A stretch of 64,000 nt of DNA from Ascarosepion bandense (lineage: Eukaryota > Mollusca > Cephalopoda > Sepiida > Sepiidae). A program made the position numbers and the translations under genes. This document shows, piece by piece, positions 53,420 through 63,957 of the stretch. Position 1 is the first letter of the stretch. The number at the start of each line of letters is the position of its first letter. Under the pieces are notes generated by a model. It saw only the letters and a list, made by a program, of their open reading frames with translations, made no database searches and was not told where the DNA came from. The stretch is from NCBI GenBank assembly GCA_037127315.1, contig JBBBDQ010001156.1, positions 2,011,001 to 2,075,000 on the forward strand, written 5' to 3'.

Positions 53420-53865
53420 GTTACAGTATTATAGAGTCAGACTAGCCCCCAATTTTGTTACGTGTTTAGAAGTTGTGACATAAGAAAAAATGATTTACCA
53501 AAACACAGAGCTAAATTACAGATAAATATTAAATTTACAAAAAACACGAATTAAAATTATTCACAAATAAACAATTTTTGCATTCAAATCGAATACAACA
53601 GATTTACTACTGGCAGAGTGACGGGTAAGTATTCCGAAGGGGAAGGAAGGTGTCAAGAATCTTTACCCAGTTAAGCTAGCGAAGTAGCTTAAGTTCTATA
53701 CTTTTTGGAAATCCCCAAATGTGTATATAAAGAATAATTCTTGTTTGGTCAATGAACGAGTAAAACAAATCTATTTACCCAATTAGTTCCATGGGGTTCT
53801 CTTTCACGCACTAAACAAATAAACAAGCACGATCTTTTGGGGAACATACAATCATGCCAAATATA
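53420..53865. other. Unassigned sequence
   Basis: Nothing recognised. Confidence 0.35.
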
Positions 53866-54185
53866 TATTGTTCTCGCACTTCCCGCCTATGGAACTCGCG
53901 CCCATATTCTTGCTTTCCTGACGGCTACAGCCTCCAGAAATTTAAATGCAAAGTCAATACTCATCTACTAACCACTGGACTCTAGCTCTCTCCCCACCCC
54001 TGTATAACCTTCCCTTTCTCTCCACCTATGTATCTGTCATCGCACCTGCTTTCTCAGCTTTCTATTGTTCCTTTCTAACTAGGTTGTATTCCTCACTCTT
54101 TTCTAATTAATCTTTTTACATTTATGTAGCCCCCTGCATATCAGTGGCGTTTCCGCCTTGCTCAGGGTGAAATGATTAAAAAAAA
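53866..54185 (+). pseudogene. LINE-J 3' end
   Basis: An open stretch reads LFSRTSRLWNSRPYSCFPDG, YSLQKFKCKVNTHLLTTG, then a stop. This is the exact C-terminus of LINE-J ORF2. The 3' UTR ends GCCCCCTGCATATCAGTGG...CTTGCTCAGGGTGAAATG and A8. One of the cleaner C-termini in the window. Confidence 0.88.
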
Positions 54186-54359
54186 AAATGTATACGGATG
54201 GCGGTGTTTGATGGGCATATTGTGGGACAGGTTATACTTTAGAAGCTTTTCACTTTACAAAGATATACATTTGATAAACCATACCCATTTGATTAAACTG
54301 ATTTGTTTGTAAATGGAACGTGTATGATTTTTGTGAATGGAATTATGTGAAGCTTTTAA

Positions 54360-54602
54360 GTTTATTTTGTGGAATAAAGAGGATAAAATATTATCTACAA
54401 AAAGAGAATATTCATCTTTGTTAGTGTTGTGGGATCTCCTCTTTTTCTATGATAATGGACTCGAATTGAGTATACATATACTCCTGCTCATGGCCGTATC
54501 TGACTACCGGGCCCAACGGGCACAGTTCCGGGCCGATCCGTGCAATCATAGTGAAAATCCGGGCAAGGAAAAAATCGTAATAAACCAAACTAAACAATTC
54601 AC

Positions 54603-54647
<45 letters not shown>

Positions 54648-55060
54648 AAAAAAGACAGAAAAAAAGAAAGATGCAGAAAACAACCGAATGAACGCAGTAA
54701 AAATCTGTTTATTAAATTTGGGAGAAACGACTGGTTATACTCAGAAAGTTCGAACCCGATTTCCTGCTTTCGTTCACGTTCTGTGCCTAATTTCCATTGG
54801 AATAGCCGAAAAAATCCGCAAAAATCATAGTTTCTGGAAACGGATGACACTGATGACGTCATCACATTGTCAACTAATAAATCCGGGCAATTTTCTCTGT
54901 GCCCGGTGTTTTTTTGTTTTTTTTTTTTAGCATCAGCTACGGCCCTGCTCCTGTTATAGTGAGATACGTCAGATCCGTTAGAGTAGCCGGACTGGTCTGT
55001 AAGTTACCAAACGATACCGAAGTTACACAGAGAAAACTTTGTCGTTGTTCGCATGTTCCG
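54360..55060 (+). repeat. Dispersed repeat F, filled copy
   Basis: Flanks 54365-54486 and 54948-55060 match the reverse complement of 57545-57800: GGATAAAATATTA, ATTCATCTTTGTTA, AGTATACATATACTCCTG, TAGTGAGATACGTCAGA, CTGTAAGTTACC. The homology is interrupted by the element at 54487-54947. Confidence 0.85.
54487..54947. mobile_element. 461-bp DNA-transposon-like insertion with defined empty site
   Basis: Ends: CTCATGGCCGTATCTGACTA at left and, on the minus strand, CAGGGCCGTAGCTGATGCTA at right, an imperfect TIR. Both subterminal regions carry CGGGC...GGGCAC words. Flanked by a 6-bp duplication CTCCTG (54481-54486, 54948-54953); the empty site near 57690 has a single CTCCTG. Contains (GAAA)n at 54604-54650. 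The 197-codon ORF that overlaps it begins in the host repeat and has no known motif. Superfamily not assigned. Confidence 0.85.
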
Positions 55061-55210
55061 TCCACAAGACAAATAAATCAGAAGGCATTGAGCTGAATAA
55101 AAAGAAATTATTTTTTCCAGTCTCGTCACTAAAGAAACGCATTTTTGAATGTTGACAGATGATAGATTTTGGGAAGCTTGTTATGCTTCATATTTCACCA
55201 ACGCATCCCT

Positions 55211-55524
55211 GACGTGCGTTGTGGTGCAGTAGATATCGTCTCGGAACGAGAAATCGAGGATCCGAGTTCGAATTCTAGTTCAATTCCCTGCATTCACTTA
55301 TGCGCTAATACTCTTGGAAAATTATTATTTGTATTAATCCTTCTCTTTCCTCCAGTCATGGGTTAAATAATAGGACAGATTGGGTTCTATAGCTGTCAAC
55401 CACCCTAACATAGAAAGGAATGGCAACCTACTTCGGGATAATCTTCTGCCCAGCCAGTCATGTCTCTTTCTAGACATGATCACCCAATCGTGTATCACGT
55501 TTGGCACTTAACGGATCGACTGAC
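55211..55524 (+). mobile_element. SINE-A, full length
   Basis: GACGTGCGTTGTGGTGCAG head to an ACGGATCGACTGA tail, with a ~10-bp insertion (TTATTATTTG) in the middle. Confidence 0.92.
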
Positions 55525-55538
55525 CTCTATAGAAATAT

Positions 55539-55694
55539 GACGCGCGATGTGGTACAGTGAATATTATTTCGGAACAAGAAATCGGAGAGCCGAAATTAAA
55601 TTCCAGTTGAGTTCGTTGCATACACTTATGCACACACAGCCTTGGGAAATGAACCAGCTATGGGTTAAATAACAGGACATATTGACTTCTATAT
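55539..55694 (+). mobile_element. SINE-A, 3'-truncated
   Basis: GACGCGCGATGTGGTACAG head through AACAGGACATATTGACTTC. The 3' half is missing. Lies 15 bp after the previous SINE-A in the same orientation. Confidence 0.85.
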
Positions 55695-55759
55695 TCATGG
55701 TTTTTAATCAATACACTCCAATAAAGGTGATAAGACGCATGGGGTTTCTACTTTTTTAC

Positions 55760-56110
55760 GTACCGTGTCTCCTCAAGAAGTCAGCAAACATAGCTCTCCA
55801 AAATTTTCTGTCCCTTGTAGCTCTTAATAAACTTTGTCTCTCTGTGAGTTTTCCTAAGGTTTGTAACGCTGTCAGTTTACTCAAGCTAGCAATTTGTGAA
55901 GCCATTCCTTCTTTATATACCTTAGAAATCTCATCTGTCCCTTCCTGATGTTTCCCTTTTCTTTCTATTTTATCCAAAATTTGTCGTTGTTCACATGTTC
56001 CGTCCCCGGTATTCTAAGCAATATTCTATAGACCATATTTCTGTTGTTTCAAATTTTTTTTTTTTAGAAATGTTTTCCTTGTTTCTAGAGATTTTTTTTC
56101 TATTTCTTAG
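55760..56110 (-). pseudogene. LINE-K fragment, donor-like copy
   Basis: The minus ORF 55977-55756 reads MASQIASLSKLTALQTLGKL, TERQSLLRATRDRKFWRAMF, ADFLRRHGT. It corresponds to the end of LINE-K ORF2 past the region kept at 33.3 kb (R-A-T-R-D-R). Upstream nucleotides match 13.2 kb. The part 55902-56095 is duplicated almost perfectly at 56969-57162. Confidence 0.75.
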
Positions 56111-56383
56111 TATTAGTTTTTGGAATGTTGTCTTGGCTACCACAGATTTCAGTGGGGTTTACATTTTTGCTTTTGTTTAATTTTGTTGTTTGCGATTTGT
56201 AATTTACAAATTGGGTACATCATTTTGCTAACTCTTGTGGATTCGGGGTGAGGAACCGCACAAAATAATGAACAACAAAACAGATGTTTGAGATAGAAAA
56301 ATAGGTTGTATTGAACGTAAATATACAAACTGGAACGCAGGTTAGTAATCGAGGAATACGATTAGTAAGGGATATATATATTC

Positions 56384-56829
56384 TACCAGTATAGCCCGGC
56401 GTTGCTCGGGTGTAATGAAAACTTTAAAACTAATCCATGGTCCTGGGGCTCAGACTCTTTGGATGTTGGCACGAAAGACTGAAAAGCAATAGTTGTTTTC
56501 AGTTAAAGCGAAACCGTAGACTGAAAAAGAATGAATGGTTGTAAGTCAAATTTTGATTTCCTGGTATCGATATCAAATAAGTTTCTTTCGTCGTAAACTG
56601 AAGTTTGAATTCTAAATAAGTCCTCTGAGTAAATGATATCATGGCTGAGATTAAGAACTACAATTATACCTAAGACTTAAATCCATTCATTTTTCTTTCA
56701 GTCTACGATTTTGCTTTAACTGAAAACAACTATTGGTTTTCAGTCTTTCGTGCCAACGTCCAAAGAGTCTGAGCTCCAGGACCATGGATTAGTTTTAAAG
56801 CTTTCATTATACCCGAGCAATGCAACGCC

Positions 56830-56834
<5 letters not shown>
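56384..56834. mobile_element. Two Helitron-like 3' ends in head-to-head inversion
   Basis: Left end on the minus strand: ACCCGAGCAACGCCGGGCTA then TACTGGTAG. Right end on the plus strand: ACCCGAGCAATGCAACGCC then GGGCTCTCTC. Inner blocks (CAAAGAGTCTGAGCTCCAGG and CCATTCATTTTTCTTTCAG with their complements) form arms of about 140-180 bp around a ~150-bp centre. (TC)n and (TA)n follow from 56834. Confidence 0.78.

Positions 56835-56891
<57 letters not shown>
56834..56891. repeat. (TC)n(TA)n microsatellite
   Basis: Begins exactly at the Helitron-like terminus, where TACTGCTAGT is expected. Confidence 0.95.
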
Positions 56892-56892
<1 letters not shown>

Positions 56893-56894
<2 letters not shown>

Positions 56895-56945
56895 TAGGTG
56901 CGATTGGTAAATTGTCGCTGTTATTTTATTATTTCAAATATTCTT
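56893..56945 (+). repeat. Mariner TIR-like remnant
   Basis: TAGGTGCGATTGGTAAATTG resembles the mariner edge at 37588 (AGGGTGCGATAGATAAATT). No transposase follows. Confidence 0.45.
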
Positions 56946-56968
56946 TAGGCTGAATCTGTGCTCGAGGA

Positions 56969-57205
56969 CCATTCCTTCTTTATATACCTTAGAAATCTCA
57001 TCTGTCCCTTCCTGAAGTTTCCCTTTTCTTTCTATTTTATCCAAAATTTGTCGTTGTTCACATGTTCCGTCCCCGGTATTCTAAGCAATATTCTATAGAC
57101 CATATTTCTGTTGTTTCAAATTTTTTTTTTTTAGAAATGTTTTCCTTGTTTCTAGAGATTTTAAAACTTTCATTACAACCGAGCAACGTCGGGATATACT
57201 TAAAA
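56969..57205. mobile_element. Near-identical LINE-K piece joined to a Helitron-like 3' end
   Basis: 56969-57162 equals 55902-56095 with one mismatch in 194 bp (same 12-T run). It is followed directly by AAAACTTTCATTACAACCGA, GCAACGTCGGGATATACTT, the 3' hairpin end of the Helitron-like family. This arrangement is what sequence capture by a rolling-circle element would leave. Confidence 0.85.
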
Positions 57206-57225
57206 ATAAGTTTAGATACAAGGGC

Positions 57226-57475
57226 ACCTCGGCGTGGTGTAATGGTTTGCAAGCTCGTGTTGCTAGAATCATTATAACTGAGTAGTGGGTTCGATTCTCA
57301 CTGGGTACCCCCTACTTTCGGTTGTGTGTCACGTCTAAGCTACGCTTAGAAAATCACCTTCCTTCAGGTTTGGGGTTTGGGCGTAGGGCTAACAAGCCTG
57401 CCCCATAAAAAGCAGTTTCTTACGGAAACAGCAAAACCCCTGCCCTACACACCATTGGTGTAACGGAAAATGCTA
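57226..57475 (+). mobile_element. SINE-C, tRNA-derived
   Basis: tRNA-like head with A-box-like CGGCGTGGTGTAATGG and a clear B-box GTGGGTTCGATTCTCAC. The body contains TAAGCTACGCTTAG (palindromic), GGGCGTAGGGCTAACAAGCC and TTACGGAAACAGCAAAA. Ends at a short (TA)n. Only copy seen in the window. Confidence 0.75.
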
Positions 57476-57544
57476 TATATATATACAAGTCTTTGAAGTG
57501 AAGCCGTACTGGAAATAGTATATCCGTGTAATACTATTCTGGCT

Positions 57545-57800
57545 GAGCGGAACTCAGAGCTGCTATGCCTACTGACGCGGTATTCTTTGTGTAACTTCGG
57601 TATTGTTCGGTAACTTACAGATCTGTCCGACGGCTCTAACGGATCTCTACGGTTCTGACGTATCTCACTATGGCAGGAGTATATGTATACTCAAGTCGAA
57701 TCAATTATCATAGAAAAAGGGGAGATATCACAACAGTAACAAAGATGAATTTTCTCTTTTTGTAGGTAATATTTTATCCTCTCTTCACACTTTCCTTCCG
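57545..57800 (-). repeat. Dispersed repeat F, empty copy
   Basis: Minus-strand counterpart of 54360-55060 without the 461-bp insertion. The junction here is ATACTCCTGCCATAGTGAG, with one CTCCTG. Confidence 0.88.
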
Positions 57801-58000
57801 TATCTTATATCCAGAAACCCAATTCTAAACTGGAAATAAAGGATAAACGGCGACTCTTGATCAAAAGACTGAGAAAAAGTATGACTTGAACGATAGTTAC
57901 ACCTGTTTCCTCTCACTGAGGTAAAAAATATAAGTAAATTGTAAATAAAATGTCAGAATTTAGGCGGAGGATTTAAAATGATATAGTTGAAGTAGACTTT

Positions 58001-58309
58001 CGGTCAGTCGGTTAAGCGCCATACGTGATACACGCCTGGGCGATCATGTCTCGAATGAGACATTACTGAATGGGCAGAAGATTATCCAACAGTAGGTTGC
58101 CATTGCTTTCTGCAGTTGACTGGTTGCCGGCCAAGACTACAGAACCCAACTGTCTTGTTATTTAACCCACAACTGGAGGGAAGAGATGAATTAATACCTT
58201 CCTCAAGAGTAGTTGTGCGTAAATGAATGGAAAGATTTCAACTGGAAATCGAACACGGCTCCCCGATTTCTCATTCCGAGCGATAACCACTGCACCACAA
58301 AGCATATCC
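58001..58309 (-). mobile_element. SINE-A, full length, minus strand
   Basis: CGGTCAGTCGGTTAAGCGCC tail at left, CTGCACCACAAAGCATATCC head at right. Well conserved. Confidence 0.93.
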
Positions 58310-58477
58310 AATGGCTAAAAGTAGTTGGTTTATGATTTTTTTTCTTGGTTGTGGTAGTGGAGTTGGATTGTACTACCTGAGTTTATCGTAACTTTCTCTT
58401 TTGGGATTTGTATATATCTGCTATTCTTTTGCTTAAAGCATATTAACCATTATATAAAATGTGTAAGAAAACTGACA

Positions 58478-58610
58478 ATTTTTTTTTTTTTTTTAATCAT
58501 ATCACCCCAAGCAAGGCGGTAACGCCACTGATGCGCAGGGGGCTACGTAAGGGTAAAAAAAGAATGGAAAAGAGAAAGCCAGAAACCACATCCTAAACAG
58601 GAAACAAGGG
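58478..58610 (-). mobile_element. LINE-J 3' end, minus strand
   Basis: T17 tail then the complement of the LINE-J end (ATCACCCCAAGCAAGGCGG, CACTGATGCGCAGGGGGC). Then part of one 150-bp UTR unit (AAACCACATCCTAAACAGG), running straight into (TTC)n. Confidence 0.85.
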
Positions 58611-58881
58611 ATGATTTTTCTTTTTCTTCTTCTTCTTCTTCCTCTTCTTCTTCTTTTTCTTTTCTTCTTCTTCTTCTTCTTCTTTTTCTTTTTCTTCTTC
58701 TTTTTCTTTTTCTTCTTCTTCTTCTTCTTCTTCTTCTTCTTCTTCTTCTTCCTTCTTCTTCTTCTTCTTCTTTTCTTTTCTTTTTCTTTTCTTCTTCTTC
58801 TTCTTCTTCTTCTTCTTTTCTTCTTCTTCTTCTTTTTCTTCTTCTTTTCTTTTTCTTTTTCTTCTTCTTTTTCTTTCTTCT

Positions 58882-58913
<32 letters not shown>

Positions 58914-59093
58914 TTCCTTCTTCTTCTTCTTCTTCTTCTTCTTCTTCTTCTTCTTCTTCTTCTTCTTCTTCTTTTTCTTTTTCTTCTTCTTCTTTTCTTT
59001 TTCTTCTTCTTCTTCTTCTTCTTCTTTTTCTTCTTCTTCTTTTCTTCTTCTTTTTCTTTTTCTTCTTCTTCTTTTTCTTTTTCTTCTTCTTCT

Positions 59094-59128
<35 letters not shown>

Positions 59129-59202
59129 TTCTTTTTCTTCTTCATCTTCTTCTTCTTTTTCTTATTCTTCTTCTTCTTTTTTTTTCTTCTTCTTCTTCTT
59201 CT
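58611..59202. repeat. Long (TTC)n polypyrimidine tract
   Basis: About 590 bp of TTC with TTTTC and CCTCTTC variants; strictly pyrimidine on the plus strand for most of its length. The 200-213-codon ORFs on both strands (poly-K/E, poly-F/L/S) are artefacts. Confidence 0.97.
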
Positions 59203-60595
59203 GTTACTACTACTACTACTACTTTAGAAGGAACAAAAAAACACAGTTCTAAACAGGAAATTCCTGTTCAGAAGATTGAAGAGAAATATACAGCGTTAAC
59301 AGTAATACTTATATAAAAAAAAGGACTATTGGATAACGCATCGGTTGAAATTTATGGGTGAAATTTATGGGTGAAATTTATGGGTGAAAACTATGACAAT
59401 AACGAGTCCATTCCGATTAATTCATATTACTCCAGACACCGCTAGAAATTTCGGTCAACATTTCGCCAAAGACCAAATAAAAACGGAACTTGAACACTTT
59501 ATATCAGAATTAATTTAGGTGATTTATTCTCCTCATTGTAAGATGTTGTATTTGAATATGGTAGACCAATAAGCTTACTTCCCCAGCTGGACTTCCCTCG
59601 TCTGGAGTGTGGTGGGTGGTTAGCAATTCTGTAGGATAAAAAATAAATCAGTCAACGGTCAGCTAACTGGAGTTGGTGTCGCAATAAAAACACAGAGAAG
59701 AAGGGAGTGTAAAACCACTGCACTATATATTCCAAGAATAACTATGGTAACTACATACACATTTGATTGTTACAAACAAAATAATTTGGTTCATGGATCC
59801 ATCTGATTTATCAAATCTGCTGTACTGGGTTAAATTCTTGTAATTTGAGCAGAATATACTATTCAGTCCACGAGAAAATACTATTCACAAACTGATTTCC
59901 ATATTTAGGGAATATTTAATATCAGTCAATACTCTCAAGTTAATACACTCAACTATATTTGTTTTTGTGACACTTTTACATTTTTTAACTGACCTATTAG
60001 CCCACAAGTTATGTAGATAAATCGCGTATCGTGGGTAGCCACAACTGGCTCTGCCAAAAGCGCTCATTATGAAGGGCTTGTTAGGCGGCACTCTATAAGT
60101 CTATAAGACGGCAACAATATTTTCTCTCTTCCTCTTTTAACCCGTGCTTCAAGATGAAATCGAAAGTAAAATGAGAACATCGCCAACAGAGCGTGTTCGT
60201 TTCCTTGGCTTTTGAGCTAACTTATAGAGGCACATAGGCAGACGTGCCTATGACACACACACACACACACACACACACGAACAAATGAACAAATATACTC
60301 TTATAACTGGCTATAATAGACATTACTTTCATTGCAATTGTGTACAACATTAATTCCTGTTGTTAACAACAAGCATTGTCGTTTGTTAAAAAAATATTTT
60401 TGTGTTTCTTACACTTATGGGATCCCATAAATCCGCCAATATCTTTGACAGGATACATAATGAGCCAATGAATATTGAATATAAAATATCCATATACATC
60501 AGAGCCAAAGTAGTAAAATCTATATAAATACAAGATAATGATAACGGATTATTAATGAAATCAGCTAAAATATTTGCTTTTTGCATATCAGGAAG

Positions 60596-60599
<4 letters not shown>
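59203..60599. other. Mostly unassigned sequence
   Basis: (CTA)n at 59203-59223, a three-unit GGTGAAATTTAT repeat at 59344-59390, (CA)n at 60254-60278. No element or exon recognised elsewhere. Confidence 0.45.
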
Positions 60600-60645
<46 letters not shown>

Positions 60646-60695
60646 GTTCATATAGATATTCGTTGAATGATATAATTTTACGTACATCAATTCGT

Positions 60696-60737
<42 letters not shown>

Positions 60738-60797
60738 ACGAATTGATATACGTAAAATTATATCATTCAACGAATATCTATATGAACATGTATATAT
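60600..60797. repeat. Large palindrome centred on (TA)n
   Basis: ACATGTTCATATAGATATTC...ATCAATTCGTGGTAT (60642-60700) is inversely repeated at 60732-60792, almost perfectly over about 58 bp, around (TA)n. A third, degraded direct copy of the right arm follows at about 60798-60845. Fold-back organisation like the 43-48 kb cluster. Confidence 0.88.
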
Positions 60798-60956
60798 AGA
60801 TATGCATAAATCATATAATTCGACAAATACCTAGATGAACAGATTTTCTGCCAATATAGTTATTGCTAGCATTCTGGACGATAATTATTGTATCAGAAAT
60901 TTATATGTTACATTAATAATCGATATATATAAGTACAAAATAAAGTAATATATATA

Positions 60957-61060
60957 TGACGCCATTTCGGTTGGGTTTCAATCATGGGTAAAAAAGCAAT
61001 CGGAGTCTAACCGTACTGATGAGCTATGTTACGGCAAAACAGATCTGTCAATATATATAT
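60957..61060 (+). mobile_element. SINE-B, subfamily 1, head-truncated
   Basis: Contains the B-box GGGTTTCAATCATGGG, CGGAGTCTAACCGTA, CTGATGA (61016-61022), a partly decayed stem II GCTAT-GTT-ACGGC, AAAACAG where GAAACAG is expected, and ATCTGTC. The G of GAAA is mutated, so the ribozyme core is broken. A short (TA)n follows. Confidence 0.8.
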
Positions 61061-61090
61061 TATAATTAAAGTAATATATATATATATATA

Positions 61091-62160
61091 ATCATTTCAC
61101 CCCAAGCAAGGCATTCCAGTGCCACTATTGCGCTTAAGGCTACATAGGGGAAGGTAAATAGAAAGAGTGGTTAGATATAGGAAATGTCAGAAGTGGGTGA
61201 TAGATAGATGGGTGGGTGGAAAAGTGTTTGAAAGAATGGAAGAGAGTTAGTTTGTTAGGAGGTGTCTATTGGCCTTACATTTAAACTCCTGGAGATTGTA
61301 GCCGTCGGGGAAGCAGTCATGTGGAAGGGAATTCCACAGTCGGGAAGTGCGAGAAAAGAAAATGTTGGAGTAGAAGTTGCGGTTGCATTTTATCGGCTTC
61401 ACTGTAAAAGGGTGGGATCTAGTTGCTAATCTAGTATCTCGTGCAAATTCGAAACTAGGGGGCACCAGTGATCTAAGTTCATCGGAACAGAAGCCGTGAA
61501 AGTATTTATAGAAGAGACACAGGGAAGCCACGTCGCGCCGGTGAGAGAGAGAGAGAGACTGCAGGCGGTCTGCTAAGTCGGTATCAATCACATTACAGAC
61601 CCTCCGCTGTACCTTGTCGAGAAGCCCAAGGAGAATAGCAGGGGCACCCGACCAGATATGGCAACAGTATTCAATGCACGGGCGGATGGTAGATTTATAA
61701 ATGTGCAGGATAGATTCAGACGGAAAAAAAACCTCCGGGCCCTGCAAAGAGAACCGACTTTCATAGCAGCGGATTTAGCAATGGATTCGATATAGTTATT
61801 CCACTTGAGATCCGCTGAAAGTGTTTTACTCTCTGAGAGGCAAGCCTGGTTTATGCTAATAGAAGGTAGGTGCGATTGTCTATGATAATTAATTGATAGT
61901 AGCTTCGTTTTAGAAGCATGAAAATTTACGAGCCATTTCTTACCCCAGGAGGTCATTTCCAAGCTCGGTTGCAAGGTTAGCTTTGTCGCCCACACCAGAT
62001 TTTTGATCGAGGCGAGAATAAACTGTGGTGTCATCGGCGTACATACCTACTTGGGATCTTATGGTATCAGGGAGATCATTAATGTAGATCAGAAAGAGCG
62101 TAGGACCTAGGATAGAGCCTTGAGGGACACCCGCATTCGTATAAATAAATGTATACAATG
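61091..62160 (-). mobile_element. LINE-J, best-preserved copy, 5'-truncated
   Basis: Minus-strand element from the RT palm to the 3' end (CAAGCAAGGCATTCCAGTG at 61103 is the complement of the tail). The 5' truncation is at about 62160. It shows the order of all LINE-J fragments elsewhere in the window. Confidence 0.9.
61247..62158 (-). pseudogene. LINE-J ORF2 C-terminal half, two frameshifts
   Basis: The minus frame 62158-61940 reads [20 protein letters not shown], then [11 protein letters not shown]: the intact RT palm with the YADD catalytic pair. A frameshift near 61955 leads to LVNFHASKTKLLSINYHRQ and LKWNNYIESIAKSA. A second one, at the A-rich run near 61723-61731, returns to the first frame: FPSESILHIYKSTIRPCIEY, CCHIWSGAPAILLGLLDKVQ, RRDVASLCLFYKYFHGFC, RTSRLWNSLPHDCFPDGYNL, ending H-L-L-T-N, stop. 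Looks jockey/CR1-like. With the two single-base slips the only lesions noted, it is young. The N-terminal endonuclease is absent. Confidence 0.9.
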
Positions 62161-62199
62161 TTTCTACCTTATTTGGCTAAAAATCATAACGGAGTAAAA

Positions 62200-62335
62200 C
62201 TGTTCATATAGTCATTCGCAGACAGCTGTATCACAGCTCATCAGTACGGTTAGACATCCGATTGCCTTTTACCCAGGATTGAAACCCTGACAGAATTCTA
62301 CCTCTGAGCTATGGGCGCTCGGTAGAAGGAGGCAA
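62200..62335 (-). mobile_element. SINE-B, full length, subfamily 1
   Basis: The minus strand starts GAGCGCCCATAGCTCAGAGG (A-box), B-box GGGTTTCAATCCTGGG, GTCTAACCGTA, an intact CTGATGA and stem II GCTGTGATACAGC. It then jumps to TGTCTGCGAATGAC. The GAAACAGATC segment is deleted, which removes the right side of the catalytic core. Confidence 0.85.
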
Positions 62336-62590
62336 ATTTATAGCGTGTATATTGATGAGTTGATTTTTAACCAAATATTCAAAATTACTGTATATGTACT
62401 TAATGAAAATATAATTGCTTTAATTTAGTATACTTTATGAATTATATAATGATAATTGTGTTACTGACTTCGAAAATACATCAGGTAATATTTATCTTAT
62501 TAAACATTTAAAAATTAGAATGCTTTTTTTAAAATTTAATTCAGTTTATTAAGTTAATAATTTTTTCCATCTTCTATTTAAGGGAGATAA

Positions 62591-62640
62591 GTACCGATGA
62601 GATGTGGTATAGCGAAACAGATCTGTCTGCAGATGACTAT
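62591..62640 (+). mobile_element. SINE-B 3' end with hammerhead remnant
   Basis: GTACCGATGA (one substitution in CTGATGA), a weakened stem II GATGT-GGT-ATAGC, intact GAAACAGATCTGTC, TGCAGATGAC and a (TA)n tail. Together with the 44.24-kb and 62.2-kb copies it defines the complete ancestral core. Confidence 0.8.
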
Positions 62641-62654
62641 ATATATATATACAT

Positions 62655-63470
62655 ATATATGCAGGTATGTATGTATATATGTATTTATATACGCTCAACT
62701 GGTGGCGTGTGTCTAAATGAAAAATTATAATAATCCTGAGGAGATATAATTTACTGCTACTGCCTGTTGAATCCTATCTATATATATATGTGTGTGTGCG
62801 TGTGTGTGTGTGTGTGTATCTACGTGTATATGTTTGTTCGTATAAAACAATTATTTGGGTTTACAGTTGTTATAAACAACTGACACAAATTGAATAATCG
62901 TAAATAAAATAGACATTTCTTTAGTAATAGATTCATTCATATTCGTGAGCTGACATGTGAAAAATCTGATTATATGTATTATAATGTATATTTTGCCAGA
63001 AACCTTTCTTTCAAATCTCTTCTGTTAAAGATAGACGACAAGGAATATTTAATTATATTTTTATTAAGATTTCCCTGTAGCCTATCATTTTTCTGTTTGT
63101 AGGCGTTAAAAATGATTCATAACATTTATTCTCTCCAGCGTTTTTGGCCATTTCCGTAGGGTGTTTTTGTCTTTGTTTTTTTTTTGTTTTTGTTTTGTTT
63201 TTCTTCATTTTTGATTATAGTTTTTATGGTCGAAAGCGCTTGAACAATGCAAATTATGGACTATTTTAAAATATTTACTCTGCTAAAAACACTTAATAAA
63301 AAGTAATTAAATCTCTCTATAATTTATAAAAGATTTTAAGTTATTACAATGGGTATTACAATGGGTATTACAATGGATATTACATATTTCACCGCGTACT
63401 TATTAACGCGACTCGTTAGACCCAAATGGTATAACAGTTGGTCCTCACAATATCCCTACAAGAAAATATA
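62655..63470. other. Mostly unassigned sequence
   Basis: (TG)n at 62787-62818 and a 13-bp tandem GGGTATTACAAT (four units, 63344-63385). Rest unrecognised. Confidence 0.4.
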
Positions 63471-63474
63471 TATA

Positions 63475-63745
63475 TATTAGAACAAGAAATAGGGCTGTTC
63501 CAACGAGAGAAATTGGTATAGAATAAAGTCATGCCACATACCTCCTACTACCAAAGAAAAAATTACTACAAAAATTTCGCTAGCTTAACCCTATAAAAAC
63601 CAATATCTCCCAACCTCTTGCTTTACAAGAGTAAACCTCTGGGCTTAGAATTTTTCCTCATTCTTTGTTCATATGTGGTTGAGAATGCATGTCTTAAAAT
63701 GACATGTTGAAAATGGCTATTTCCCCGCTAATTTTTATCATTAAA
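63475..63745 (-). repeat. Dispersed repeat C, copy 2
   Basis: Inverse copy of 19976-20215. Confidence 0.75.
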
Positions 63746-63954
63746 GTTTCTTCAAAGGAACTCACAGTCTGTTATAATTTTGTCTCACAATCATCCTTTT
63801 AAACCATTTGAAGACTGTAAGACAACCGTATAACAAATTGGGCGTTCACATAAATTTTAAGTAGAAAAATGCGGCATAAATGGCGTATCCTTTTTATACA
63901 TTTCTTATGTTGCTCTGTTTAGATCTAATCTAAACTTATTTATTAATTTAACTT

Positions 63955-63957
63955 TGT

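Noticed and set aside
54337..54930. 197-codon plus ORF
   Set aside because: It runs from repeat F into the inserted transposon and through (GAAA)n; comparison with the empty site shows it was created by the insertion. No motif.
58543..59252. 200- and 213-codon ORFs on both strands (poly-K/E/R, poly-F/L/S)
   Set aside because: They follow the (TTC)n tract exactly and have no non-repetitive domain.
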